A DNA stretch of 64,000 bases from Saprospiraceae bacterium UBA7328 (GCA_002471345.1 DKPS01000111.1:1-64000), one strand, 5' to 3'. Shown: positions 1 through 8,914, counted from the first letter of the stretch. Numbers and translations: made by a program. Notes: generated by a model from the letters alone, not told the origin.

Positions 1-12
1 TAATAAATAAGG

Positions 13-360
13 ATGTCTGTGATTACAATAGCTACATTAATATCAAGTTTCTCCTTTTTTGCATACGCTTTTTCATATTTTAGGACACCTCATATGAAAA
101 ACGAGTTTAAGCGGTTTGGTTTAGAAAAAATAGGATTAACAACCGTTTTGTTAGAAATTCTTGGAGGTCTAGGCTTGTTAGTTGGTCTTAAATTTTATTT
201 TTTTCTTATGATTTCATCTCTAGGTCTTGCATTACTAATGCTAGCTGGTCTCATTGTAAGAATAAAGTTAAAAGATAGCATTTGGATTTCTTTACCAGCT
301 TTTTTTTATTTGGTCTTAAATACATACATTTTTTGGTTGGCTATGGATATAATTAAATAA
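13..360 (+). CDS. DoxX-like small membrane protein
   Basis: A 115-residue protein with four predicted membrane segments (about residues 3-20, 40-60, 62-84 and 90-112). It has the hydrophobic layout and the glycine-rich LEILGGLGLLVGL stretch of the DoxX/DoxX_2 family. These proteins sit in the inner membrane and mostly lack a proven function; some are subunits of quinone-linked oxidoreductases. The ATG follows an AAGGA-like ribosome site. A second DoxX-type gene lies about 1.6 kb downstream (1921), so this corner of the window has two related membrane proteins. Family assignment is by overall pattern, not by catalytic residues. Confidence 0.65.
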   Translation: MSVITIATLISSFSFFAYAFSYFRTPHMKNEFKRFGLEKIGLTTVLLEILGGLGLLVGLKFYFFLMISSLGLALLMLAGLIVRIKLKDSIWISLPAFFYLVLNTYIFWLAMDIIK

Positions 361-412
361 AAAATGGCAGAAATGAAATTAATCTATTTGAATGATAATT
401 TGTAAAAACAGA

Positions 413-606
413 AGCTAACACGGTAGATAGCAAATAGGGCGTTCGGTGGTTTAGGAAAGTTCAGTGCTATTTACAATCATCACCAAATCGTTGATTTGGC
501 TTTTAAAAAATGAAAACTAAAAACAAAATTGAATATTTGGCTAAGTGCGAACTTTATAGTTTATCTTCGTTCTTCGTCCTAAATGCCATATTCTAAACGT
601 TAAGCA
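413..606. repeat. attC-like inverted-repeat element
   Basis: Most of the 356-base gap between the DoxX-like gene and the DUF6090 gene is taken up by this element. Its ends are imperfect inverted repeats: the left arm (413-445) begins GCTAACACGG, and the right arm (571-606) ends AAACGTTAAGCA. The right end contains GTTAAGC, which fits the integron R' core GTTRRRY. The left end GCTAAC is one base short of its complement. An internal perfect hairpin CCAAATC-GTT-GATTTGG lies at 483-499. Long attC-like repeats of this kind are, as I recall, scattered in Bacteroidota genomes. No integrase is visible here, so this could instead be a degenerate dispersed repeat. Confidence 0.4.
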
Positions 607-716
607 TATCCCTTGTTTCTTATTTCTCCCTCAGTAACTGTCTTAAGAAAGGAACGTTTTATGTAACTACCAATCCATTCTAATATTAGTTCTTTGTGAT
701 TCCATATCTTTAGACG

Positions 717-1463
717 ATGCTCACATTCCTACGAAAAATTAGAAAATCATTGATAAATTCTGGTGCTACTAGAAAGTACTTGCTTTATGCTGTTGGTGAG
801 ATTGCACTTGTAGTGATAGGAATATTGATTGCACTTCAGGTTAACAACTTGAACGAAAATCGTAAATCAAGAGATTATGAAAAAAAGTCATTGATCAAAC
901 TAAAGGAAGAATTCCAAAAAAATCATCTAGATCTTCAAAAGCACATAGAGTGGAAGACAAATATTCAAAATGAATGGGATGAGTTTTTCAAAATTATTTC
1001 AAACAAACTTTTACCTGACGAAGAGAGAGCTATCCGAAGGCCTATGGCTAGTTTTATAAAATATGGCATTTCAAATAGCATCTTGAACTCCTTGCTTGCC
1101 ACTGGAAAAATTGATAACCTACAAAATGATTCTCTGAAATATATGCTTTCAACTTGGGATGATAGTGTCAATGACTATCGTCAATTTGAAGAAATGCACA
1201 GTAATTTTGTATTAAATGAATTAATGCCTTTTGAAAAGGACTTTTATCCTGAAGATAACAACGTAAGATTTGGTTATGAATATTCACTTTCAGATATCGA
1301 TAATGAAACCGAACTGTATCTTAAGGCATATGATGAAATGGTATTTCAAAATGTTCTGCTAAGAAATTTCTATTGGATAAATATTGAACTAAGCAGAATT
1401 AAAGATTTAGAGGATCATATGAATAAAATTATTCAATTGCTGGAAGTAGAAACCTCTGAATAG
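717..1463 (+). CDS. DUF6090 family membrane-anchored protein
   Basis: A 248-residue protein with the DUF6090 signature: a basic N-terminus (FLRKIRKSL), then a single membrane segment at about residues 22-45 reading YAVGEIALVVIGILIALQVN, then an acidic, mostly helical soluble part. Function is unknown; the family is abundant in Bacteroidota, often as tandem paralogues. The ATG is the first in frame. Nonfunctional copies of the same gene follow at 1664, 2551 and possibly 4600, and share even the TATCTTTAGA block just upstream (705-714), so the duplications included 5' flanking DNA. This copy is intact over the usual family length. Confidence 0.8.
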   Translation: MLTFLRKIRKSLINSGATRKYLLYAVGEIALVVIGILIALQVNNLNENRKSRDYEKKSLIKLKEEFQKNHLDLQKHIEWKTNIQNEWDEFFKIISNKLLPDEERAIRRPMASFIKYGISNSILNSLLATGKIDNLQNDSLKYMLSTWDDSVNDYRQFEEMHSNFVLNELMPFEKDFYPEDNNVRFGYEYSLSDIDNETELYLKAYDEMVFQNVLLRNFYWINIELSRIKDLEDHMNKIIQLLEVETSE

Positions 1464-1663
1464 AAGTGGTCTAAAAACATATCTCATCGCCTATAAATAA
1501 CACATAGATTCTCGTCAAACGTCATAGTCGTAAAATCACTTCATAGTAATCCTTCTTAATCATAGTGCCATCTCTCTTATAAATATTGGATTTTGATATC
1601 TGCCTATATCTTTGGTTGTTTGGTAAAATTTTCGGATCATTTATTTTGACATCATTCTTGTTT

Positions 1664-1830
1664 CATATCTTTAGATCAAGCCTACATTTTGCCACAGAAT
1701 ATGAAAGGGCTTTTTCTAAGGTTGTGCCACCTCAACACACCTATTCTATTTTATTGTAGAGATTGCTCTAGTGCTATTTCGGAATCCAGATAGCCTTCAA
1801 GACAACAATCGGAAAATAAAACTTGGATAT
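1664..1830 (+). pseudogene. Truncated DUF6090 gene remnant
   Basis: Within the 430-base gap 1464-1893 this stretch parallels the 5' flank and first ~50 codons of the intact DUF6090 gene at 717. TATCTTTAGA recurs at 1666-1675. The start ATG is replaced by AAG at 1678-1680. The codons for EIALV are kept at 1759-1773, followed by a GGAAT...CTTCAAGACAACAA segment that matches the intact gene after small deletions. The frame is lost and nothing of the C-terminal part remains. The rest of the gap (1464-1663, 1831-1920) shows nothing I recognise. Confidence 0.6.
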
Positions 1831-1920
1831 ATTTATAGAGTCTAGACATTCGTCATTTTCTACAACACAATTGACAAAGGAATATAGTCGAGATTGAAAT
1901 TAATTAAACAATTGCCTCAA

Positions 1921-2352
1921 ATGATGAATAAACGTATTGAAACCTATTTAGAGACCAAACGGCACTACGGGATTTTTATACTCAGATTCTTTATTGGTCT
2001 TCGCTTAATATATGGGGTGATCGATAACATAGTAAGTTGGGATCAAATGATTGAATTCTCTAGTTTCTTACATAGTAGTGGCTTTCCTATTCCAGTAGCA
2101 AGTGCTGTGATTTCAGTATACGCACAATTTATCTGTGCTCTACTTTTGCTTGTTGGGTATAAAATAAGATATGCCACAATTGTCCTAATCTTCAATTTCT
2201 CAATCGCATTAATATTAGTACATATCAAAGCAGGAGATTCGATTGAAGGGATGACTCCTGCACTTGCAATGTTATTTGGTAGCATAACTCTCCTATTTAC
2301 AGGTGCTGATAAAATATCTATTGATCATCTTCTTAAACTAAAGAATCAATAA
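1921..2352 (+). CDS. DoxX family membrane protein
   Basis: Predicted 143 residues from the ATG at 1921. A TTG at 1894 would add nine residues but has no support. Four membrane segments are visible (about residues 15-35, 55-80, 85-103, 108-127). The motif GIFILRFFIGLRLIYGVIDN near the start and LLLVGYKIRYA in the middle are typical of DoxX proteins. The cellular role is unproven; it is likely an inner-membrane protein. It sits between two decayed DUF6090 copies, so this gene has survived in a decaying neighbourhood. Confidence 0.7.
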   Translation: MMNKRIETYLETKRHYGIFILRFFIGLRLIYGVIDNIVSWDQMIEFSSFLHSSGFPIPVASAVISVYAQFICALLLLVGYKIRYATIVLIFNFSIALILVHIKAGDSIEGMTPALAMLFGSITLLFTGADKISIDHLLKLKNQ

Positions 2353-2550
2353 AAAGCTCGCAAATATGAGATTGAGTATTTCAATGATTAGGTCATAATC
2401 GTTGGTAAGCATTACTGGAAGAAAGGATGTTCTTTCTGTTAATCCCTCATCAATTAATATTGACAAATATAGAACCTCTCCGGACGAATCTATGATGTAA
2501 CGTGCCAGTAGCCTCAATCTAACTTCTGCTCAATTCTTCATCTCTAGAAT

Positions 2551-3276
2551 ATCCACACATTCCTATCAAAAATAAGAAAGTCATTGATTGAATCTGGTGA
2601 TGCTTGGAAGCACATATTTTATTCCATTAGAGAAATAGCTTTAAATGTGATTTGGATATTGATTGCCTTGCTTATTAATACTTGGAATGAGGTCAGAAGG
2701 GAGAGGCTCCAAGAGAAGGGTATTTTGTGTGCATAAAAATTTTCAACAGTCATGAATCGAGTAGAATTAGAGACAAGTCACAAAGCAGTGTAAGAATATA
2801 TAGGCTCTATAGATTCCATTTTAGCGGCACTAAGTAGAAATCAGAATCTTTATTGTAGAGAAAATGAGCTTTTTCCCTTTTCATTGTTTGCAGGAATGAG
2901 TATGGATCTAAGAATGAACATGTCTGGTTACAAAACTCTTGAAACCACAGGTATACAGATTCTAAGGTCAACCTAGCTCAAATTAACTATCATAGATCTA
3001 TACAAGACTGATTTGATTTGGTTAGGAAGATTTAGTAATGAATGATCTGAATACTTTAAGGATATTACTATCAGATTAATGCAGGAGGGCGTAATTTCTC
3101 ATCAAATAGATCGTTATCGGCTTAGGGGACATACCCGACCAAGAAGACTTATCTTTTCTAAGCTCAGTTATATTCTTGGGAAAAACGCAAAAATGCGAGG
3201 ATTAAGAATTCTTCAACAAACCATCGAAAAATGTGATTATCTTTTGGAGTTGATAGAGGCTGAACTCAAGGCTTAA
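2551..3276 (+). pseudogene. Full-length decayed DUF6090 paralogue
   Basis: Reading from 2551 gives a recognisable DUF6090 N-terminus (HTFLSKIRKSLIESG, then EIALNVIWILIALLIN) closely matching the intact protein encoded at 717. The expected ATG is ATC and the frame ends at TAA 2734-2736. Shifting frame recovers typical middle segments (SGYKTLETTGIQIL) interrupted by further stops. A final open stretch (3079-3276, 65 codons) ends in LLELIEAELKA, the usual family C-terminus. The span of about 242 codons equals the intact gene's length. This is therefore one dead gene, not several small ones, and the 65-codon open frame should not be called a gene. Confidence 0.8.
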
Positions 3277-3318
3277 TACTAATATTATTGCACTAGTCTA
3301 TTTTAATAATTTCACAAG

Positions 3319-4392
3319 TCAGAATTCCCATTCTACCTTTTTAAAGTTATTGATTGTCACATTTGTTGGTCTTCTATGAACATATTCCAAATCTGCAATT
3401 AAATCGTTCAGCGCATATCTATCTAGATACATCTGTAAATCTGAAGTATGGTTTTGAGGATTTATATAGGTACATAATTCTCCTTTTTCGACCACCCAAG
3501 GGAAAATAACGTGCTTGAGAAAACGTTCGTCAAAGCCATACCAGAGCCAATGGTTTCCAGCACCATATATATCATGTCGAAACCCTTTGTTGTATGGCGT
3601 AGAGACTTCATCGTCAGATATTTGAGACCAAGGCTTATCAGTTGTCGATCGTTTTTGTCGCAACCACGCATAACTACTCATGAGTATATCCATATCAGGA
3701 ATATCTAGACGACGTGGTTGCACATAGATTCTGCTAGCTAAAATAGTCGGGTAATTTTTAGCGCTTCCGTCGCTAACAGCGTTATAAGCTGAGCCGTCTA
3801 TTCTCAACCAAAACCTATCACGTGGCAGGTGATGTAACCGACTCAGAGCTTTGTCATATTTAGCAATTTTTGGAAAATATTCCAAAATCTTCTCTGAGTC
3901 CCAGTATTCATCTATATCTGCGATTAACACATTATCCAATAAAGTATCACTCATAGCAAGCAGACGCCAAAGTGCTCCTGGGCTATGGCCGACGGTTTCA
4001 TTTTTCATAATTACAATTTCCACAAAATCAAATTCAAGTAACCGCTCAAGTATGTTTGTTTGGGTAATTGCCCAGGGGCATAGATAAGCACGAATTTTCC
4101 AATTTTTATGGTCACCGTGATCTCGAAACCATTCCAGATTACGCAAAAGACATTCATGATAACTGGACTTAAATTTGTCAAGATTAATTGGGTGCTGTTG
4201 TGGAAAAGAATTAAAACGATAAGCAATAAAATAGCTAATGCATATAGCATTGCGAACTTGAGGTCTTTTGTTGATTACTTTTGAAATCCCGTAGTACTTT
4301 GCCTGTAATATGTCTATCTCAGAAGAATTGAGCGCATAAAGTTCGCGCAAATATTCCACGGCAACAGGTAAATACATTTCTTCATATCGCAT
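3319..4392 (-). CDS. Putative GT-A-type glycosyltransferase
   Basis: A 357-residue soluble protein without a signal peptide. Residues 138-162 read GALWRLLAMSDTLLDNVLIADIDEY. This resembles a W/F-R-hydrophobic-D...RD.D pattern seen in surface-polysaccharide glycosyltransferases, with D159/D161 as a candidate DxD nucleotide-sugar/metal site. I do not recognise a named family, so the call rests on this segment alone. The gene stands alone, and its strand opposes its neighbours. By eye its codons look slightly richer in G+C (for example many GCG/CGC/CGA) than the adjoining genes, which fits acquisition by transfer. It lies between a dead DUF6090 gene and another possible fragment. Confidence 0.4.
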   Translation of the reverse strand: MRYEEMYLPVAVEYLRELYALNSSEIDILQAKYYGISKVINKRPQVRNAICISYFIAYRFNSFPQQHPINLDKFKSSYHECLLRNLEWFRDHGDHKNWKIRAYLCPWAITQTNILERLLEFDFVEIVIMKNETVGHSPGALWRLLAMSDTLLDNVLIADIDEYWDSEKILEYFPKIAKYDKALSRLHHLPRDRFWLRIDGSAYNAVSDGSAKNYPTILASRIYVQPRRLDIPDMDILMSSYAWLRQKRSTTDKPWSQISDDEVSTPYNKGFRHDIYGAGNHWLWYGFDERFLKHVIFPWVVEKGELCTYINPQNHTSDLQMYLDRYALNDLIADLEYVHRRPTNVTINNFKKVEWEF

Positions 4393-4599
4393 TAGCGTAA
4401 ATTGTTATCTTCTGTGCAATGATTAATTTGTTTCTTGAATAGCTAGCTTTCATAAATTAACCTTTGAGTGTAATTTAAATGAAATAGCTAAAAGTAAGCG
4501 AAAGCGCCTTGTCAAGTAGTATAGTGAAATTTATAAGGAAGGGTCACTCTCATAGGGTAAAAAAGATGATCCGATAGATGTTGGAAGAAACGAATGTAT

Positions 4600-4661
4600 C
4601 TCCTGTACATTATTGACGAGCTTTGATGGCGATAAGAGTATTGATTGCTATGCTCGTGAAC
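4600..4661 (+). pseudogene. Possible DUF6090 fragment
   Basis: Inside the 330-base gap 4393-4722, codons 4620-4661 read ALMAIRVLIAMLVN, echoing IALVVIGILIALQVN of the intact DUF6090 protein. By my count 28 of 42 bases match over this core. Upstream codons are too degraded to align with confidence. It may be the oldest of the decayed copies, or a chance hydrophobic match. The remainder of the gap shows nothing recognisable. Confidence 0.3.
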
Positions 4662-4674
4662 CCCATTAAATATT

Positions 4675-4682
4675 TATCTTTA
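4675..4682 (+). promoter_or_regulatory. Possible -7 element upstream of SnoaL-like gene
   Basis: TATCTTTA is one base from the Bacteroidota -7 consensus TAnnTTTG and lies 40 bases before the ATG at 4723. No convincing -33 TTTG is seen at the right distance, so this is a weak call in AT-rich DNA. Confidence 0.3.
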
Positions 4683-4722
4683 AAAATTAATACCATTTAA
4701 TCATTCTAAGATTTAATCAACA

Positions 4723-5226
4723 ATGAGGACATATTTAGCTTTATTCATTTCTCTCTTTTTATATTCTTCTTGCTCAGAATGCACCTGTAAATTAGGCGTA
4801 AAAAACGTTGAGGTCATTCAGTCTGTTTATGCAGAATTTGCCTCTGGCAATATAGAAGGAGTCATTTCAAATTTTTCTTCCACCATAGAATGGAATGAGG
4901 CAGAAAACTACATTTATGCTGATAATAATCCTGACATAGGCGCTGATGCAATTGTCCAAGGAGTATTTGGACGAGTAGGGGGAGAATGGAACGGCTTTTC
5001 AACAGGCACTCCTACTATAATGCCTGTTGGAGCTAATCATGTATTAGCCACAGGAAGATATACTGGGGAATATAAGGCTACAGGTAAGCTTTTAGATGCT
5101 CAATTTGCACATCTATGGAAGGTCGAAGAGGGTGAAATCACTAGTTTTCAGCAGTATACTGACACAAAACAACCAGCAGAAGTGGCTACACCTGATATGG
5201 TCGAAGAGGAAGTAGAAATGGAATAG
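4723..5226 (+). CDS. SnoaL-like/NTF2-fold lipoprotein
   Basis: A 167-residue protein with a lipoprotein signal (hydrophobic residues 4-14, lipobox LYSSC with C17). A cone-fold domain of the SnoaL/ketosteroid-isomerase-like type follows: VIQSVYAEFASGNIEGVISNFSSTIEWNE, later HVLATGRYTGEYKATGKLLDAQFAHLWKVEEGEITSFQQY. Proteins of this fold bind or isomerise small hydrophobic ligands, but many in Bacteroidota have no known substrate. It is probably anchored in the envelope. The acidic tail (EEEVEME) is of low complexity. The gene appears monocistronic. Confidence 0.75.
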   Translation: MRTYLALFISLFLYSSCSECTCKLGVKNVEVIQSVYAEFASGNIEGVISNFSSTIEWNEAENYIYADNNPDIGADAIVQGVFGRVGGEWNGFSTGTPTIMPVGANHVLATGRYTGEYKATGKLLDAQFAHLWKVEEGEITSFQQYTDTKQPAEVATPDMVEEEVEME

Positions 5227-5460
5227 ACAGTAAGATTTAGAGCTTATGTAAATAATCGAGCATTTTACCAGTATCAACTCTGGTGCCCTATTCAAAATAC
5301 AGCCTGCATATAGCACCTGTTATTTTCATATGGCCCGAGGTTGCACATGGTTAAAACATTTATTTACCGGATTTCAAAATGCTCAAATAATTCATTTTTG
5401 GACTTCAATTTCAGACGAATCCATTTTTCGACACCTCAGAAGTTATTATTACTTTACAAG

Positions 5461-6597
5461 ATGTTGTATCTCAAAATTCCAAATTTCATTTGTTTCTATT
5501 TTCTCTCTTTTCTTGCTCTTTGTCAAAATAATCCATCCGTTCAAGATCAAAACTCAAAATCTTCCAAATTTACGTATGAACATCCTATAGAGTTTTCACC
5601 ATCAAAGTATATATGTTATAAGACAGAAACTCCTATAAAAATAGACGGTCTATTATCAAAATCTGAATGGAATAACATACCATGGACTAAAGATTTTACA
5701 GATATAGAAGGGAATCTAAAACCAAATCCATATCTCAGGACTAGGGCTAAAATGACATGGGATGATAGATACTTTTATGTCGCAGCTGTATTAGAAGAGC
5801 CACACATTTGGGCCACACTCACGCAGCGAGATGATATTATGTTTCAAGATGATGACTTTGAGATCTTTATCGATCCGGATGCAGATGGACATAATTATTT
5901 CGAATTTGAGATGAATGCTTATAATGCTATTTGGGACCTTTATATGCTCTATCCTTATAATATGGACCATAGAAGAAACTATATTATGAACTGGGATATG
6001 AAAGGCATCAAATCTGCCGTATACATAGAGGGCACCTTAAATGAAACCTCAGATGTAGATTTTCAGTGGAGCATCGAAGTGGCCATTCCTTGGGAAGAAT
6101 TTAAAGACTTTAAGAAGGGAAATCACATACCCACAGTAGGCGAACAATGGCGGATTAACTTCTCAAGAGTGGACTGGTATATGGATATCGTTGAGCAAGA
6201 ATATATCAAGAGAAAAGATGAAGATGGAAAGAAACTAAGAGAAAACAATTGGGTATGGTCACCTACTGGATATGTTAATATGCACAAACCAGAAACTTGG
6301 GGATATGTACAATTTGAAAACCATTCAAATGCCGTTTTCACTGTCAAAAATGAAGATAAGATAAGATGGGCTATTTGGCAACTTTACTATCAAGTCAAGG
6401 AATGCTGGAAAGATGGGGAACAGCCATGTACTTTGGAACAATTTACTCTTCCAAAAGTGGAGATCGATAATTACAAATTTATTCCAGAATTGTCCATTAA
6501 TGAATTTGGCTTTAATATAAAAGCAAAATTTTCTGACAATAACTATTTCATTATCAATGAGTTAGGCCTTATTGAGAAACAAATTTCAATAGAATAA
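5461..6597 (+). CDS. Exported CBM9-like carbohydrate-binding protein
   Basis: Starting at the ATG at 5461 gives 378 residues with a signal peptide (NFICFYFLSFLALCQ). Longer open-frame starts upstream lack a signal sequence. Residues about 55-215 form a DOMON/CBM9-type domain: IDGLLSKSEWNNIPWTKDF, then TRAKMTWDDRYFYVAAVLEE, FEIFIDPDADGHNYFEFEMN and WSIEVAIPWEEF. In this family the domain binds sugars or occurs on carbohydrate-active proteins; no catalytic domain is visible here. It ends five bases before the next gene, a glycoside-hydrolase-like protein, so the two are probably co-transcribed and act on the same glycan outside the cytoplasm. Confidence 0.75.
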   Translation: MLYLKIPNFICFYFLSFLALCQNNPSVQDQNSKSSKFTYEHPIEFSPSKYICYKTETPIKIDGLLSKSEWNNIPWTKDFTDIEGNLKPNPYLRTRAKMTWDDRYFYVAAVLEEPHIWATLTQRDDIMFQDDDFEIFIDPDADGHNYFEFEMNAYNAIWDLYMLYPYNMDHRRNYIMNWDMKGIKSAVYIEGTLNETSDVDFQWSIEVAIPWEEFKDFKKGNHIPTVGEQWRINFSRVDWYMDIVEQEYIKRKDEDGKKLRENNWVWSPTGYVNMHKPETWGYVQFENHSNAVFTVKNEDKIRWAIWQLYYQVKECWKDGEQPCTLEQFTLPKVEIDNYKFIPELSINEFGFNIKAKFSDNNYFIINELGLIEKQISIE

Positions 6598-6602
6598 CAA
6601 TT

Positions 6603-7733
6603 TTGAAACGCAAACAGTTTATATCCACAATTGGGTCCATATGCACGGGCTTATCCTTGAAACCTGTTCTTAATTATTCTAATCTATCTAATCATATAGA
6701 TGCTGAAGGTCTTCCAAAATATTGGATTTGGATAAGACCTTCTCTAGATAAAACTGACGATGAATGGAAATTAGAATTTGAAGAGTGGAGATCGATAGGA
6801 ATAGAGGCTATTTTGCCTCAAGTCTATGCCAGTAACAAATCTCTTTTTAATATTCCTAATCATGAAATTGAAGAACCCTGGCTAGAACGAATAATACCAA
6901 TAGCTCACGCTGCTGGTCTTGAGGTACATGCCTGGATGTGGACGATGATATGTAATAATCCTCGAATCTTAAAAAATAATCCTGAGTGGTATGTTGTAAA
7001 TAGAAATGGAGACTCTGCCGCTACTCATCCTGCCTATGTAGACTACTACAAATTCCTTTGCCCTAGGAAACCTGAAGTAAGAGCATTTGTAAAAGAAAGA
7101 GTAAAGGCATTAGCATCTATACCCAATCTAGATGGCATCCATTTGGACTATGTGAGAATGCCCGATGTAATACTTGCAGAAGGGCTCCAACCTAAATATG
7201 ATATCATTCAGGACCAGGAATATCCTGAATATGATTATTGCTATTGTAGTACATGTAGAAATGCTTATCTAGCAAAATATGATGTTGATCCTATGGATAT
7301 TGAGGACCCTGCTAATGATAAAGACTGGTATCAATTCAGATATGATGCTGTAGTAGATCTGGTAAATGATCATCTCGTACCAGAAGCCAAATCAACTAAT
7401 AAATGGATTACCGCAGCGGTTTTCCCCAATTGGGAAAGCGTAAGGCAGCAATGGCATAGATTCAATCTAGATGCCTTTTTACCTATGCTTTATCAGGGAT
7501 TTTATAATGAAGAAATCGACTGGATAGGAAATGAAACTCAAAAGGCACTTCAAAGGCTGAATCACTCCAAACCAATTTATAGTGGTCTTTTTCTTCCGCA
7601 TCTTACATCTGAAAATATTAATGAGGCTATAAGCTCTGCCTATGATGGTGGAGCCAAGGGGTTTTCATTATTTGGTGACCTTAGTGAAGAAATGAAGTCT
7701 TCTGTTAAAGACATAATAAAAGGAGGCAAATAG
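6603..7733 (+). CDS. GHL10-type glycoside hydrolase-like protein
   Basis: A 376-residue protein starting at TTG 6603. No in-frame ATG precedes the conserved start MKRKQFISTIG, which looks like a Tat/Sec export signal. The body is a TIM-barrel-like GHL10 (family 10 glycosylhydrolase-like, DUF187-related) domain: residues 40-75 (WIWIRPSLD, GIEAILPQVYA), HAWMWTM at 109-115, and LDGIHLDYVRMPD at 176-188, whose acidic residues (D177, D182) are candidates for the active site. The substrate is unknown; related proteins are linked to bacterial glycans. It follows the CBM9-like gene at five bases. Confidence 0.75.
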   Translation: MKRKQFISTIGSICTGLSLKPVLNYSNLSNHIDAEGLPKYWIWIRPSLDKTDDEWKLEFEEWRSIGIEAILPQVYASNKSLFNIPNHEIEEPWLERIIPIAHAAGLEVHAWMWTMICNNPRILKNNPEWYVVNRNGDSAATHPAYVDYYKFLCPRKPEVRAFVKERVKALASIPNLDGIHLDYVRMPDVILAEGLQPKYDIIQDQEYPEYDYCYCSTCRNAYLAKYDVDPMDIEDPANDKDWYQFRYDAVVDLVNDHLVPEAKSTNKWITAAVFPNWESVRQQWHRFNLDAFLPMLYQGFYNEEIDWIGNETQKALQRLNHSKPIYSGLFLPHLTSENINEAISSAYDGGAKGFSLFGDLSEEMKSSVKDIIKGGK

Positions 7734-7780
7734 GTCTAGTTAATAATTATAACATTATTGGTAAACTGAGCATGAAATAA

Positions 7781-8833
7781 TCAATTCTTATTGGCCAATT
7801 GACCACAAGCTGCATCGATATCCTTTCCTCTACTTCTTCTTATGGTCACCATAATACCATGACTTCTGAGTCTTTTGGCGAAAGTATCAATATCCAAGCT
7901 ATCCGACTTTTCGAAAGAAACCCCATCAATAGGATTGTACTCGATAATATTAACTAATGCTGGAAAATGTTTGCACAAAGCTGCAAGGGCATCAGCATCC
8001 TCTGTACTATCATTAAACCCTTTAAAAGTGATGTATTCGTAGCTGATCTTGGTACCTGTAGCATTGTAAAACTCCTTGAGTGAGTTCATCAATACTGCGA
8101 GGTTATTTTGCTCATTAATAGGCATTATTTCATTTCTCTTCTCATCAGTGGCAGCATGAAGCGACAAGGCTAAATTGAATTTAACTTTATCCTCAGCTAA
8201 TTTCTTGATCATTTTAGCTATGCCTGCAGTGCTTACAGTTATTCTTTTAGGAGAAAGACCCATTCCTTCAGGACTAGAGATTAACTCTACACTTCGCATC
8301 ATGTTTTTATAATTGAGAAGAGGTTCTCCCATACCCATGTAAACGATATTAGTCAAAGGGCGATCGAAATGGGCTTCACACTGTACGTTCACCATTTTCA
8401 CTTGATCATATATTTCACCTGGATCCAAATTTCTTTCTCTTTTCATTTGTCCCGTTGCACAAAATTTGCATGTGAGACTACAACCTACTTGAGTAGACAC
8501 ACATACGGTATATCTATTATCAGAAGGTACTGGTATAAGTACTGCCTCTATTTTGTGCCCGTCATGAAGTGTATATCTTGATTTTATAGTGCCATCATTA
8601 CTTTTTTGAGTTACATCCGTTCTCAAAGTTCTGATTTCATAAAACGCTTTGAGAGATTGCCTCAGACTTTTGGATAGATTAGTCATTTCATCAAAAGAGG
8701 TTACTCCTTTAACCCACAACCATTCATAAATTTGATTTGCTCTGAACTTTGGTTCACCCAATTCAAGTATTATTTCGACTAGTTCAGGCTTATTGATTAG
8801 CCGTATATCCTTCTTTGTTTCTGTAGAAATCAT
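7781..8833 (-). CDS. rlmN: 23S rRNA (adenine-C2)-methyltransferase RlmN
   Basis: A 350-residue radical SAM enzyme that methylates C2 of adenine 2503 in 23S rRNA and, in many bacteria, A37 of some tRNAs. The CxxxCxxC cluster motif is C118-C122-C125 (GCSLTCKFCATG). The conserved C-terminal cysteine that forms the covalent adduct is C343 (DAACGQL). The MGMGEPLLNY and SLHAATDEKRNEIMP segments are also diagnostic. A start five codons further upstream is possible, but the ATG at 8833 fits the family length. It is divergent from the histidine kinase gene, with 81 bases between. Confidence 0.95.
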   Translation of the reverse strand: MISTETKKDIRLINKPELVEIILELGEPKFRANQIYEWLWVKGVTSFDEMTNLSKSLRQSLKAFYEIRTLRTDVTQKSNDGTIKSRYTLHDGHKIEAVLIPVPSDNRYTVCVSTQVGCSLTCKFCATGQMKRERNLDPGEIYDQVKMVNVQCEAHFDRPLTNIVYMGMGEPLLNYKNMMRSVELISSPEGMGLSPKRITVSTAGIAKMIKKLAEDKVKFNLALSLHAATDEKRNEIMPINEQNNLAVLMNSLKEFYNATGTKISYEYITFKGFNDSTEDADALAALCKHFPALVNIIEYNPIDGVSFEKSDSLDIDTFAKRLRSHGIMVTIRRSRGKDIDAACGQLANKN

Positions 8834-8914
8834 GGATACAAAGATCAATCAATTTTTATGATAAAATCTTATTGAAACTAAAGCGTTTACTATTGAGCAA
8901 GAATAAATGAGCTC

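Noticed and set aside
3079..3276. 65-codon open frame as an independent gene
   Set aside because: It is the C-terminal part of the decayed DUF6090 copy; upstream family segments in other frames complete it.
5330..5460. N-terminal extension of the CBM9-like protein
   Set aside because: The extension has no signal peptide; the ATG at 5461 gives a clean one.
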